Origin: Centropus unirufus
Lineage: Eukaryota; Chordata; Aves; Cuculiformes; Centropidae
Length of the DNA stretch: 64,000 nucleotides
Direction: 5' to 3'
Assembly: GCA_013397695.1 (NCBI GenBank)
Contig: VYZI01000261.1
Location: forward strand, 785,657 to 849,656
In this document: positions 49,601-60,553 of the stretch, piece by piece
How the letters are laid out: each line of letters begins with the position of its first letter
Numbering within the stretch: position 1 is the stretch's first letter
Position numbers and translations under genes: made by a program
Notes under the pieces: generated by a model
Seen by the model: the letters and a program-made list of their open reading frames with translations, nothing else
What the model was told of the DNA's origin: nothing
The model's database searches: none

Positions 49601-51826
49601 TCTATTATTTATTCACTCGTCTTTTGGGGCTTATTTGATGCAGGCACGCACAGAAGGAAGGAGATCCAAGTTCAGAATAACCCACAGAAGATCATACCTT
49701 AGCCCCCAGATTTAAAGATGACTTAAGGATGAGTCAAGGGCCTTGACAAAGTTGCTCACTGTGCAAGAAGGAGGTGCAGATTCTTTGAGAATGAGGCACT
49801 ATATAATTGGGAATATCGATCCTCCACTTTCAAGCTGGACATTCATACTTCCCTGAACTTTTTATAGCTTTTTTCCAGTTACAGTTTAATAGAATCCTTG
49901 GTTCTTTGATTTGGTTGAATTAACTAATATTTGTGCCTTTATTTTGGGTTTGTTTTTTTTTTTTCATCCTACAAAAAAGGAGGAGATACCTTTACCATTA
50001 GCTTCTGCTCTGTGTATGCATATACAAACAAACCCTAGCTGGAAAAATCCTGAATTAAAATGCATGCATACACATTTCAAGTGTCATATGCTTCAAATGG
50101 GTAGAGTAAAATTTTAAATCTCTTAATGACATGCCCAATACAGTTTTGAAAAGTCTTTGACACCGTCAGGTGACATATCCTGCTATCATCTTGTGGGTAT
50201 GTTGTGAGGTTTCCCACTGCAAAACCTATATTGTTTTCAACTGACTTTGGCAGGACTTAATTTTCCAGTACAATGCTAAATAGACTAGATTTTGAGTCCT
50301 TCTCTAAGGAAAAGGGGCTCTGCAGTTTATCTATGTAAACTTTAAATTCTTGGTTCTTTACTTATGCTAATAACAAAGGTTTCACTAACTTCACTGGATA
50401 TGAAATTAAGCCTTCACTGGCCTAGAGTAATTAAATCAATGTTTCCTTCATCATGAACATGTCTGATTTAATTAATTAGAAATAGCTTACTTTGGGATTT
50501 GATCTGGGATTCTCTTTCATGTTTTTAATTAATTATTTGTGATCTGATCCTCTTTTTCTAGTTTCAGGGTTATTTATTTCGCCGACTTGTTCTCAAGTAA
50601 TGTCTATCAAAGTGCAAACTTAATTTTGCTGTATTATCTGGGTCTTACAAGCCATTTTAAGTATTCTGTCTTGTTTGAGAATTTTCTTTGATTTCCTTTT
50701 CATTGCCTAGCTTTGTATTGATGTTTTATATTCTATGAACTCCAGATTATATTCATAATTTTTGCTGTATCTGGCCGTTTTACTAGTTCAAGATGAACCT
50801 TTTTAACAGATGAGACTGATTAGAGGATATGTTAATATGTTTTACTGGCTTTTTTCTGTCTGTTTCCTGATGGGATGAGTAAGAATTAGTGAGAGAATAA
50901 GTTTCAAATGATGAACAACTTACTTTATATTATGACATTTAAGATGAATAAATGCATCCTCTAAAATTCACAGTATTTCTGAGCCTCCTGAAACTTAAAA
51001 TGGATACTCAGAAGGTTCTAGGGAAATAAGATCAGTGTGAGATTGTTTTAACCTAGTTCTGTCATTAAAGCAGCTATTTCATTTTTGTGCAAATCACTTC
51101 ATAAAACTCTTAATTGCACTAGTGAAGTTAACACAAAAAATGATTTGTTTTCCATGACATTCTAGTAATTACATTACATCAGCGGCAGTGAAATGGAAGG
51201 TTCCAAATTTTCGTATTATAACACAAAGTTTTTATATCCACAGTCATGAAGCTGCTAGATACTGTGGTGGGGGACACTATTGAAAACACAATGTCAGACA
51301 GATTATAACTTATGAAATAATGAAGAATGGAAAGAAGGACAGGTCTGAAATAGTATCCATTACCCTAGTAATATATTCTAAAATTACTAAGGGCCAGACT
51401 GGGCCTAATATGCTATGAAAGACTCTAATGACCATGAGTACATAAGTCTAAGTGAATCAGGAAGTCCATCTAAATCAAATAAATCTCATAACTTAGTATT
51501 CAGAGATTATTTCTGAAACTTAATTTGAAGGATAATAAAGGCTGTTCAAGGAAGATTTCATCACTGTGAATCCATGAACAAAGGTGACTTACAGCTCTCT
51601 AATAATCACAGACAAATTTTCCCTGGATTTCTAATAACTACTTGGAGTCCTTTGTAGTTTGTCTTCTCTTGTAATTTGCATCATATAGAATGAGAATTAG
51701 GTGGTGGGAAAACTACAGTACAATGATAAACAAAGGAAATGGTTTTCAGTATTTAGTTAGAAACTACTTGCAGGTAGTTTGTAGAATTATTTGGAAACAT
51801 CCTTCAAATAACAAAAAAAATGCTAT
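46601..51826. other. AT-rich non-coding sequence (about 5.2 kb)
   Basis: Only simple sequence is recognised (TA/TACA-rich patch at 49149-49225, T-run at about 49950). The 120-codon plus frame at 47601-47963 is rich in phenylalanine, isoleucine and serine, lacks a motif, and is probably chance. Confidence 0.6.
49149..49225. repeat. TA/TACA-rich low-complexity patch
   Basis: CATACATACA, TATATATATG, TATGTATATA and ACATATATATATAG follow each other and can pair with one another. This is a cluster of short imperfect AT palindromes. Confidence 0.8.
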
Positions 51827-52722
51827 CATAGAATCATAGAATAGTTTGAGTTGTAAGGGACCTTAAAGGTCATCTAGTTACAACCCCTTTGTCATAGGGG
51901 CACCTACCGCTTTATCAGGTTGCTCAAAGCACCATCCAACGTTGGCCAGGGATCGGGCTTCCACAGCTTCTCTGGGCAAACTGTTACCATCATCACCATC
52001 ATAGTGAAAAAAATCTTCCTTATAACTTATCTAAATCTACCTTCTTTCAAAATAATGCCATTACCCCTTGCTCTATCACCACATATCCTTGTAAAATGTC
52101 CCTCTCCAGCTTTCTTGTAGGCTCCTTCAAGTATTAGAAGGTTGATAGAAGGTCCCTCTTGAGCCTTCTCTTCTCCAGGCTGAATAACCCCACCTCTCTC
52201 GATCTGTCTCCTTACGAGAGGTGCTCCAGCCCTCTGATTCATGGTTCTCCTCTGGATTTGCTATAATGTATTCCATGCCCTTCTTATATGGGCAACCTCA
52301 GAGCAGGACACACTACTCCAGGTGGAGTCAAATGAGAGTGAAGTACAAGGGAAGAATCATTTCCTTTGGCCTGTTGGTCACATTTCTTTTGGTGCAGTGC
52401 AGGATATGGTGCACTTTCTGTGTTGCAAGTCTACATTCTCAGTTCATATTTGCCTTCCAATCAATCAACACCCCAAATCCTTCTCCTTAGGGCTAAGTTA
52501 AATACATTCTTTGACCAGCCTGTATTGGGGTTAGAATTACCCCCAACGCATGTGTAGGACCTAGGACTGGGCTTTGTAAAATTTCATGGGGTTTTCATTG
52601 TCCTGCTCCTCAAGCCTTTCCATGGTCCTCTGGATGTATTCTCTTCCCTCCAGTATGTCAACTACAACACACGGCTTGGTGTTATCTGCAAACTTGCTGA
52701 GGGTGCACTCAATCTCAACAGT
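51827..52722 (-). mobile_element. CR1 LINE, 5'-truncated, about 0.9 kb
   Basis: The longest CR1 copy in the window, on the minus strand. On the plus strand it opens with the reverse complement of the CR1 tail (CATAGAATCATAGAATAG), then the conserved GGGACCTTAAAGGTCATCTA and the GCTTCTCTGGGCAAACTGTT block. On the minus strand the end of ORF2 is readable, including EGAYKKAGEGHFTRICGD and RARGNGIILKEGRFR (about 52025-52135). Further upstream in the element, the plus strand still shows CCTCTGGATTTGCT, TACTCCAGGTGGAGTC, GTGCAGTGCAGGATATGGTG and AACTTGCTGAGGGTGCACTC. The 5' truncation is near 52722. Small deletions and substitutions make it inactive. Confidence 0.95.
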
Positions 52723-53794
52723 TTTTAAAAGAAAAATAACAAAGACAAGAATAAAATGTTTTGATGCATTTTTATCTAAATGTTTCGGTGGCCTTTGGTT
52801 CCAGACAGTATTTCAAAAGGAAATGTTGAAGATTCAAGTTAACCTCAGAGCTTCATGATTCATCCCTTTCAGGCATGTATTTTAAGATCTTATCAGTTTG
52901 GAAAGTAACTGTCTGTCCTAGAGATATTAAGTTATATCCTCAAGTACTTTAATCTAAAGTGTTTACATTTGTATGAAAACCTATGCCATATAACATCAGC
53001 TGCAAAATTGCTGGCAAGTCAGGTTTCCATTCATGTTGAACTCTCAGTTTGGCAGGAGCTATCTGTTTCTCTGATTATGACTTACAGTGAAGGCTAGTTT
53101 CCCAATTATGCCCTCTCTGTAATGACAGTTGTTAGCAAAATCTCTGCTGTTAAACAGGAATAACATAAACATTCATATGAACACATCGGCACATGCAGAA
53201 ATGTCTTTAATTTGTACAATAACATATGGTCTTTTTTATTTGAGGTGGGCTTACCTTGAAAGTCAGTCAACTTTATATGTTCTTCTTTTACTACTTACTG
53301 TTGCACCTACTTCCTGTACCTTGAAACAGTATAAGAAACTGTTAGTGACAGATGTCATTGTCTCTGAATTGTGTTCCCAGATTGTGCCTTTCTTGTCTCT
53401 GATATATTATATTGTGTTGCCTGTCCTTCATTTTCAGCACCTTGTTTCTTTTTCTTCTTTGCTTGAAAGACTCCAAATACTCATTATCTGCTATAGATTG
53501 ACTTCAAAGGAGTTATCTCAATTTATACCAGCTGGACCAAAGCAGTGAACAGCCATAAAATGCTGTTCTACATTATGATAAAGCTGGCTTAGATTTAACC
53601 TATTATTTTTATTCCACTGCCAGGTTTTTGTCCTCATCATCATCTTGCAATAGAATTACTTATTAAATAAACATATTAAACTGTAATAATCATCCTTAAC
53701 TTAAAATCCCATATATTTGTTGTATTAAGTTAATATCAGCAAAATTAAGTACACTTGGGGAAATACTGAAGCAAAGAATGGGCAATGTTAGGTT
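52723..53794. other. AT-rich non-coding sequence
   Basis: The longest frame of the window lies here (53129-53548, 139 codons), but it opens with TTG rather than ATG, is leucine/isoleucine-rich and matches no family I know. I do not call it a gene. Confidence 0.5.
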
Positions 53795-54120
53795 CTGTGG
53801 TAGAAGCTCATACCCAAATCCACTAAGGAGCTCAGAGAGAGCAGGAGAGGCTGATCCAGTAATATGTGCTTGCAGCTGGTTCCAAGCCCAGACCAGAAGC
53901 TATCAGCTCATCAAAATCCCATCTGCAGAAGCCCAGAGGAGAAGTGGAGAACAGTGATTAAGAACAGAAACACTGATTAAGGAAGGATCAACCTGTCTTG
54001 CCTGCCCCAGGAGACAGTCGGGAGGGAAACCAACTACAATGAATGGATCACCCATTGAACTGGGTTGGTTTTCTGCTTGGGAGTATAGCGCTCATTATGG
54101 GATATAGAGAACAGAATTTG
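53795..54120. other. GC-richer, purine-rich patch, possible unrecognised LTR
   Basis: This block (AGAGAGAGCAGGAGAGGCTG, CCCAGAGGAGAAGTGGAGAA, CCTGCCCCAGGAGACAGTCG, GGAGTATAGCGCTCATTATG) stands out from the AT-rich flanks and has the look of a decayed LTR or leader region. I could not assign it to either LTR family seen elsewhere in the window. Confidence 0.25.
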
Positions 54121-57100
54121 AGGATTGTAGAGGATTTATTCGTTATTTAGATATCAAGGACAAGGAAAGAGCTAACTGCACATTGTGGTGTAACATTGCA
54201 GCCTGGTTCAGCTATGTGCAAGCAAATAAGATGATTGCATAGAAAAAGAGCATACAGTTTTTTTAGAATTGTTTTGGTTGTAATAAAAAAATGTAAAATC
54301 CTCTTGGGCCAGTTCGACATTTCTGGAAAGTTTGACCCAGATTGGTTTCTATTTCATCTAGATGTGTTCTACCTGTTTGCTTTTGTTTTAAAATCTCCAA
54401 ACTTTCTTTGAACAAAGAAATGCCCATCAGTTTGAATCAAAATGATAATGTATCTCCTTAAAAAAGAATGCATTTGTCAATGAAGAATAGTGGGGAATAG
54501 CATTTTCTAGTATTTCAGTTTAGATTTTCCCCACGTTACTATGCTACGTCTCTCAATAATTTAGCTGCCATTTAACTATAATATTGTTACTAATAGAAGT
54601 AATTATAGTGCTTTCTTAATATCACAGATCTCTAGAGCGCAATAGAGTCACTGAATAATATAAAATACGCAAAGGATTTAAACTAAAATTTCTGAGTTCA
54701 TTTAAATGCTGAGTTGAAATTATATATACATAAAAATCATGACGAGGCCTGCTTTTTAAATTCAGTCAAGAAATTGGACTACAGGTTGTCCAGGTGCATA
54801 CAAGTATACAGGAGAATACACATGATAGATCAGGTTATACACCACAGAACTGCATCACTGCATAAGGCTGATTTATACCTTTCAGAAAAATATATCCATA
54901 AAAGATCAGTGCAATAGATATAGAATGAAAACCTATAGTTTGTTCTAGAAGCATTCACTATAACAGTTCCTAGAAATTATGATGAACTTCATCACTGCTC
55001 TAATGAACAAGATGTTCTTATTTCTGTATCACCATGTACTATATTGTTAAGGGAAATGTCAGAAAACTACTAGAATTATAATTCTCCAGGTGGAGTAGCT
55101 TTACTCAGAATAATTGGAAAAAAAAAAGAAATGGGGAGAATGTATCAACACAGGTAGTTTTTGAGATCAGGTAAATTCACCTTGTCGGAAAATATTGTAG
55201 AAGATGATTAAACAATCTAAAAGCATAACTGACTTTTGGGTGGAGCCTAAAAATTCTCGTCTGAAATGTGATGAATGATATTTTCTCTTGTTCACAAAAA
55301 GAGTCTTCTGATGCTTTTCCCAAATTTTTTTTTCTTTCCACTTAATTTCTACATTTTTCTAAGTTTTTAGCCCAACATTCCTTTAGTCTCAAAAATTAGA
55401 CTAGGCTGCTTAAAAAAGAGGATTCAGACAACTCACAGAAGGGGTTAAGCCGGATGGAAGCAGAAATGCCAGGCAGAAGGACTTCATGTAAAACAGTTTG
55501 CCTTGGCAAAGGGATTAAAAACTGGACCATTGCCTTGTAGCCTTCTTGTGCTATGAGACTTGGAGGCCACCACTGGGCAGCAGAGTTGAAGTAGAGAATG
55601 CACCTAAAGTTGAGATGAGGTGCCCTATGCAATCTGTTCATGCCATGTCTTTGCAGAGTCATTGTAGAATCATTTGTGGTAGTAGGACTCTGCCCAATAT
55701 TTGTGTGGTTTGGTGGTTTTGCCTTTATTTTTGTTTTTATTTTTTAATTCTAAAGCACAAAATTGTGTTTAATTCACCTGAAGGGGTACCATAAAATTTC
55801 TCCAACAACCAACAGATAAATATTTTAATATTCTGTCATACTTCTTGCCTAATCTCACTTTTCTTTGAACACAAAAGGAAAAAGTAGCAAATAAAAAAGT
55901 TCTACTGTTTTTCTATTTAACACATAAAACAAAATAGAAACATAGACCAGAATTAAATACTGTGCTTTAGTACTCCTGTGGATCTTCTCAAATGTGGTCC
56001 TGAAGGCAGACTTCAGGACAAGGGGACACAATATGTGCCACCTCTGCATGACACTTCCTGAGTAAATTGGATATACACAGCATGAGTTTGCATTTACCTT
56101 TTGGCATTTGTTCTTCATGAAAGATGCTAGGCAACAATTTGAGATGAAGAAACCTAATGCACATGTGCAGAGACAGATACCCCATGCACAGTGTATGATT
56201 TAGAGTCCTGGAAGCACCTGCATAAGTGAGTGTTTTTCTCAAATTATGTCTGGAGAGTCGGGTTTCACCCTGTTCCTATTATATAAAAGCAAGACTGGCC
56301 AGTACAGAAGAGTGTACTATGGCATTGCTTACTCTTCCAATTATACAATTATACAATTATACAATTATACTTATACAAGTATCTATTACATCAGTCACTG
56401 TCAAATGCAGTTAATACAAATATTTTGCTTAATATTCAGTTCACAAGAAAGTTCATGTGCCATTCTACTGATTTTATTGATATACGCAATTGTATTATAA
56501 TGCTCGGAGATTAATGCAGAAAAATGCAGAGCTGAGAGGATGGATAATAGCGGGGACTCAGTTTCTTAGGCACTTTAAAAGCTTCCTTCTTTAGTCAGTG
56601 TAGAACAAGAGTATTTCTTGCAAAAGACATGTCAGATAGATGTCATGAATCAATTTCTAAAGGAAGCTCTGACACTGTCTACTGATTCTGTGTAGAAACT
56701 AGATTAATAGCATTGCTACCTAATTTGGAGATGGATAAAATGAGATAAGACAGATTCCATGCATTTGAACTATATCAGTCCTAGATAATTAACCTTGAAT
56801 TAGAAGAGGGTAGAAGTGGACATTAGTATGTCAGCTCACAGCATATCTTTGAATATCCTTTATGCTATCCTATTTAGGCGTCAGAAGACTCCACAGGAGA
56901 AGTAGCTTGTTTTGGAATTGGCCACACTATCCTGTGGGAGATAATTCTTGAGCTGACTACTTTATTGGTATTGCATAGTGCTTTTCATCTTGAGGTCCAT
57001 AATATTGAGAAGGTTAGGCTGGCCTATCTCTACATTTTAAAATTTTATCCTTAGAATGTGATATATGGACACCTTCATTTCAGTAAACAGTTAAAAATAA

Positions 57101-58689
57101 ATAAATACACAGGCGACAGCTTCTTTGGGACTTTGGGACAAGTTTGTATTACATTTTGTGCTCTGTGATGGGTGCCAAACCTCTTTTCCCATATAGGCTC
57201 ATTGTTTAAGAATCTGAACGTCTGGCCCAAAATCTAACCAGTCCTTTCTCTGGGGATTATAATGGAAAGGAGTGATAACTTTCCAATCTTCTACCTCTCA
57301 TTTCCATACCTCCTAGTTTTTTTCTCTTAAGAAATCAGCATATGCATTTTTTTCCTTCTTTACATCCTTAGTTTTGACTACATAAACACTAAACACAAAA
57401 CAAAAGCTTATGAAAATTCGTGTCTATGTAATGCCTTGCTCCTCTTCTGCTTTTCCCCTTGCCTCCCATGCATGAGACTTTATTTTAGGAAAATATGTCA
57501 GCTGTGGATCAAATATCTCTCCATGCTGTATAGACTCAGCAGAATCCTCCAAAGCATCATTTGCTTTTAACCATTCCCCTCCTGTGCAATGTTGCTGCTA
57601 GATAACTTTATGTATAGCATATCTGAGAGCAGATCCTCTTAAAAAAATATGTGCGAATTTAGAGTGAAAGATGAAGACTTTGAGGTAATTCCTGAATGGG
57701 TAAAAAATATCAGAATTCTTCACCTCAATGACAATATCAAAGATCCAACGTTTTCTACTTGTACTGAGATTATTCACAGCTAAAGAAAACAATACTGCAG
57801 AAAATGACCATCATTAGATGGGAAGGGAGAAGGCAGAGATGTGTAGTTAGACTTCCTATTGCAAGTCATTCAGATTTTGCTTTCTATCTTGTAGTTTACA
57901 TTCTTTATCCACCTTTTTGCATGTCCTACAATGTTGTGCAGATTGCAATCGCTGTTCGCCTTTCCAAGGTTACATTGATCTAATTTATTGACACCTTAGT
58001 GTTCTAGTTCAACAGCTCAGCATCTGCCTCATCTGTTTCTAAACCGTGAACAGGTTGAACCTGTATCATAAACTAAGCAAAACATAAAATTCAAACACTT
58101 ACTTATCGTTAAAAATCTGTCAGTGTGAGCTTAATTTAATACGTTGCCTTTCACTTTCTTCTGCCATATGAATCCCTATCTTGTCCAAAATCTGAAGAGT
58201 ATGTTATAGCATAGGACTAATACACCACCTAAGGGCAGTAGGCAGTAGCAGATACTCAGAAAAAGATGTAAGAATAGGGCAAGCATAGAGTGATATTTTC
58301 TCACAATTATATTTCCAACTTACAGTACCCTTTGGCTTCGTAGCTTTCTCAGCTAAAGAATTTATATAAATCTTCCAGTTCTATATTCTTTGTTGGGCTT
58401 TATTTCCAAGGAACCATGCACTGAGGATCAGAAAGAAGAAATGTTGATGCTAATAGATTAATAGTCAGGAAGGGAAAAGGTGGCAAGTAAGTAAAGAAAA
58501 AAAAACAAAACCAAAATGCAGACAGTCCATTGTCAAACTACATCAAGATGAATATTGTATAGTCTCACAGGGTATTGAATTTACATGGCAAGATTTTGGT
58601 AGTGGGGATGGGAGAGGAGGGTTGCATAGCTGATCTCTGTGAGAAGACACAGCCCTCAAGCTGAGGAGCTGCCCTCAAGTTCGACAGAG
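54121..58689. other. AT-rich non-coding sequence (about 4.6 kb)
   Basis: No gene is recognised. 55400-55700 is slightly less AT-rich and has overlapping frames on both strands without motifs. An 8-base tandem repeat at 56338 is listed separately. Confidence 0.6.
56338..56369 (+). repeat. 8-base tandem repeat (CAATTATA)4
   Basis: Four perfect CAATTATA units, followed by a degenerate CTTATA unit. Confidence 0.95.
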
Positions 58690-59530
58690 CCAGATTAAGT
58701 CAGTTTTAAAATTGACCCCGTCAGCCACATTGTTAATAACTCTGTGATAATATATTCAAAAAAAGGGTAAGAAGTCCTGCACAGCAGCTGTGAGAAATGG
58801 GTGAGAATATACAAAATAAAGAGCCCTGCAGACACCAATTTCAGTGAAGAAGGAGGGAACAGGGGTGCTCTGGGTGCTGGAGCAGAGATTCCCCTGCAGC
58901 CCATGGTGAAGATCAAGAAAACTACAGCCTGTGGAGACCCCATGCTGGAGCCAACTCCTGGGTGCAGCTGTGGCTCATGGATAGGAGCGTGTTCAGTAGC
59001 AGTTCTTCTGGCAGGATCTCAGGCCCCACTAGGTGACCTGAACTGGAGGTACTCTGTTCCTGAAGAACTGTGCCCCATGGCTAGGGCGCATGCTAGAGCA
59101 ACTCTTAAAGAAGCATAGCCTGTGGGAAGTACCCATGCTAAAACTACATAAAGGATAATATCCCATAGAAGAAATCCCATGCTGTATCAGGCGAAGAACG
59201 TGAGGAGGAAGGAGTGACAGAGATGAAGTGTTATGAAATGTCTGTTACCCTAATTCTCAGCCCACCTACACTGCTCAGGAGGTAAAAGGTAGAAGAGTTG
59301 AGAATGAAGTTGAGTGCGTGAAGGGAGCATGAGGGAAGCACGCCTCTAGTGTTATTCCTCTCACCAACCTACCCTGTTACTAACTGGCAATAAATTAAGT
59401 TAATCTTCCCAACGCAAGTCTGGTTTGCTCATGACAGTAACTGGAGAGTCCTTTTCTTAACCCATGAGCTTTTTAAATATATTTTTTCCTCTGTCATGCT
59501 TCAAGGTGGGCACCCAGCTTGGTGGACCCC
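58690..59530 (+). mobile_element. LTR, longest copy of family A (avian ERV-type)
   Basis: In order it shows a CTCTGTGATAATATATTCAA promoter-side block with a TATA-like ATATATT (58750-58756), then GCACAGCAGCTGTGAGAAAT, then the block ACCAATTTCAGTGAAGAAGG, and the long run of GGAGCAGAGATTCCCCTGCAG and CCCATGCTGGAGC units with near-periodic CTGCAGCC/CCTGTGG words. A GAGGAGGAAGGAGTGACAGA block follows, then a poly(A) signal AATAAA (59389-59394), CTTCCCAACGCAAGTCTGGT, ACCCATGAGCTTTTTAAATA, and an end resembling GTGGGCACCCAGCTTGGTGG. This is the order I recall for a widespread bird LTR. A 105-codon frame inside (58801-59118) is a by-product of the repeat and not a protein gene. The exact 5' end is uncertain. 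Confidence 0.75.
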
Positions 59531-60442
59531 TGGCTGTTAGCTCAGAGCACAGAGCTATTACCTGTTCCATTTTGCAAGTACAGATGCAACTTTCTTTGCT
59601 GAAAAGTCCTGTGAAAGAAAATTAATGAAATTAGTAAATATATTAGTATTAGTATAGTAGTAAATATCTCCATTTATAAGTGTGTTGAGATAAGTGTGTA
59701 GCTACAAAGAAACCAAGAAGTTATGGTGTGTTTTCCAGAGATTCCCTTCCTTTTTTGATTCTACTATTTTAAGTCATTTTGGAGAGGCAGTTTGAGAAAA
59801 CTTTTTTTGACTTCACAAAAAAGTAAGAAAAAGACTTCAAGAAGCAAGTAAAGCAGCGAGGAGTTAATTTCTGACTGAAAAAAATGAAGAGTTTTGGCTC
59901 ACAGTCCTCTATTTTCTAGAATTTTAAAACTTTAAAAAATACTTTAAAAACTTTAAAAAATAAAAATAGAAAGAAGGAAACCCTGCCTTATGAATAGAAA
60001 TGTGAAAGACACTGGATTGCCAGATCAGTGCATTTTCTAATTGATTACGTACATCTCTCCAGGTGCTCTGTTTTACAGAGAAATTTCTTCCCTCTTTTTC
60101 ACTCTTTGGCTATCTATTGGTCTATACAGATGACTGCACTGCAAGGTAAAAATAGTTGATAATACCCTGAAAACACTGAAAAATATGGTCTTGTTTTCCT
60201 CTTCTGCGTGAAAGATGATGTTTTAAACACTTGACTTCTTTGGAGAACCTCCTCTTCGTAAAACAACATGCTTCTACAGAAGAAGTATGGCTTTCTAAGT
60301 ATATTATCACTGTACATTGACATGTATAATCTCTTTGATGTCAGAGTAAACTTAGCCATAACAACACTGAGTTTATTGTCATCAGCAGGAATAAACACAG
60401 GTCAATGCTGTGCATTTTTAAAGAGAAAAAATCTTGAACTTT
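59531..60442. other. AT-rich non-coding sequence
   Basis: No gene is recognised. It contains the short ACTTTAAAAA tandem listed below and several A runs. Confidence 0.6.
59925..59968 (+). repeat. Tandem ACTTTAAAAA(T) units
   Basis: Three to four imperfect copies of ACTTTAAAAA or ACTTTAAAAAAT in succession. Confidence 0.8.
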
Positions 60443-60553
60443 NNNNNNNNNNNNNNNNNNNNNNNNNNNNNNNNNNNNNNNNNNNNNNNNNNNNNNNNNN
60501 NNNNNNNNNNNNNNNNNNNNNNNNNNNNNNNNNNNNNNNNNNNNNNNNNNNNN
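60443..60553. other. Assembly gap (111 N)
   Basis: A run of N. Any frame that appears to cross it (such as one from 60268 to 60696) is an artefact of the unknown bases. Confidence 0.98.

Noticed and set aside
53129..53548. Longest open frame in the window (139 codons, plus strand)
   Set aside because: It opens with TTG, has no in-frame ATG until about residue 17, is dominated by leucine, isoleucine and serine, shows no domain or splice logic, and a frame this long is expected by chance in 64 kb of six frames.
58801..59118. 105-codon frame inside the LTR
   Set aside because: It is the translation of family A LTR repeat units, not a protein gene.
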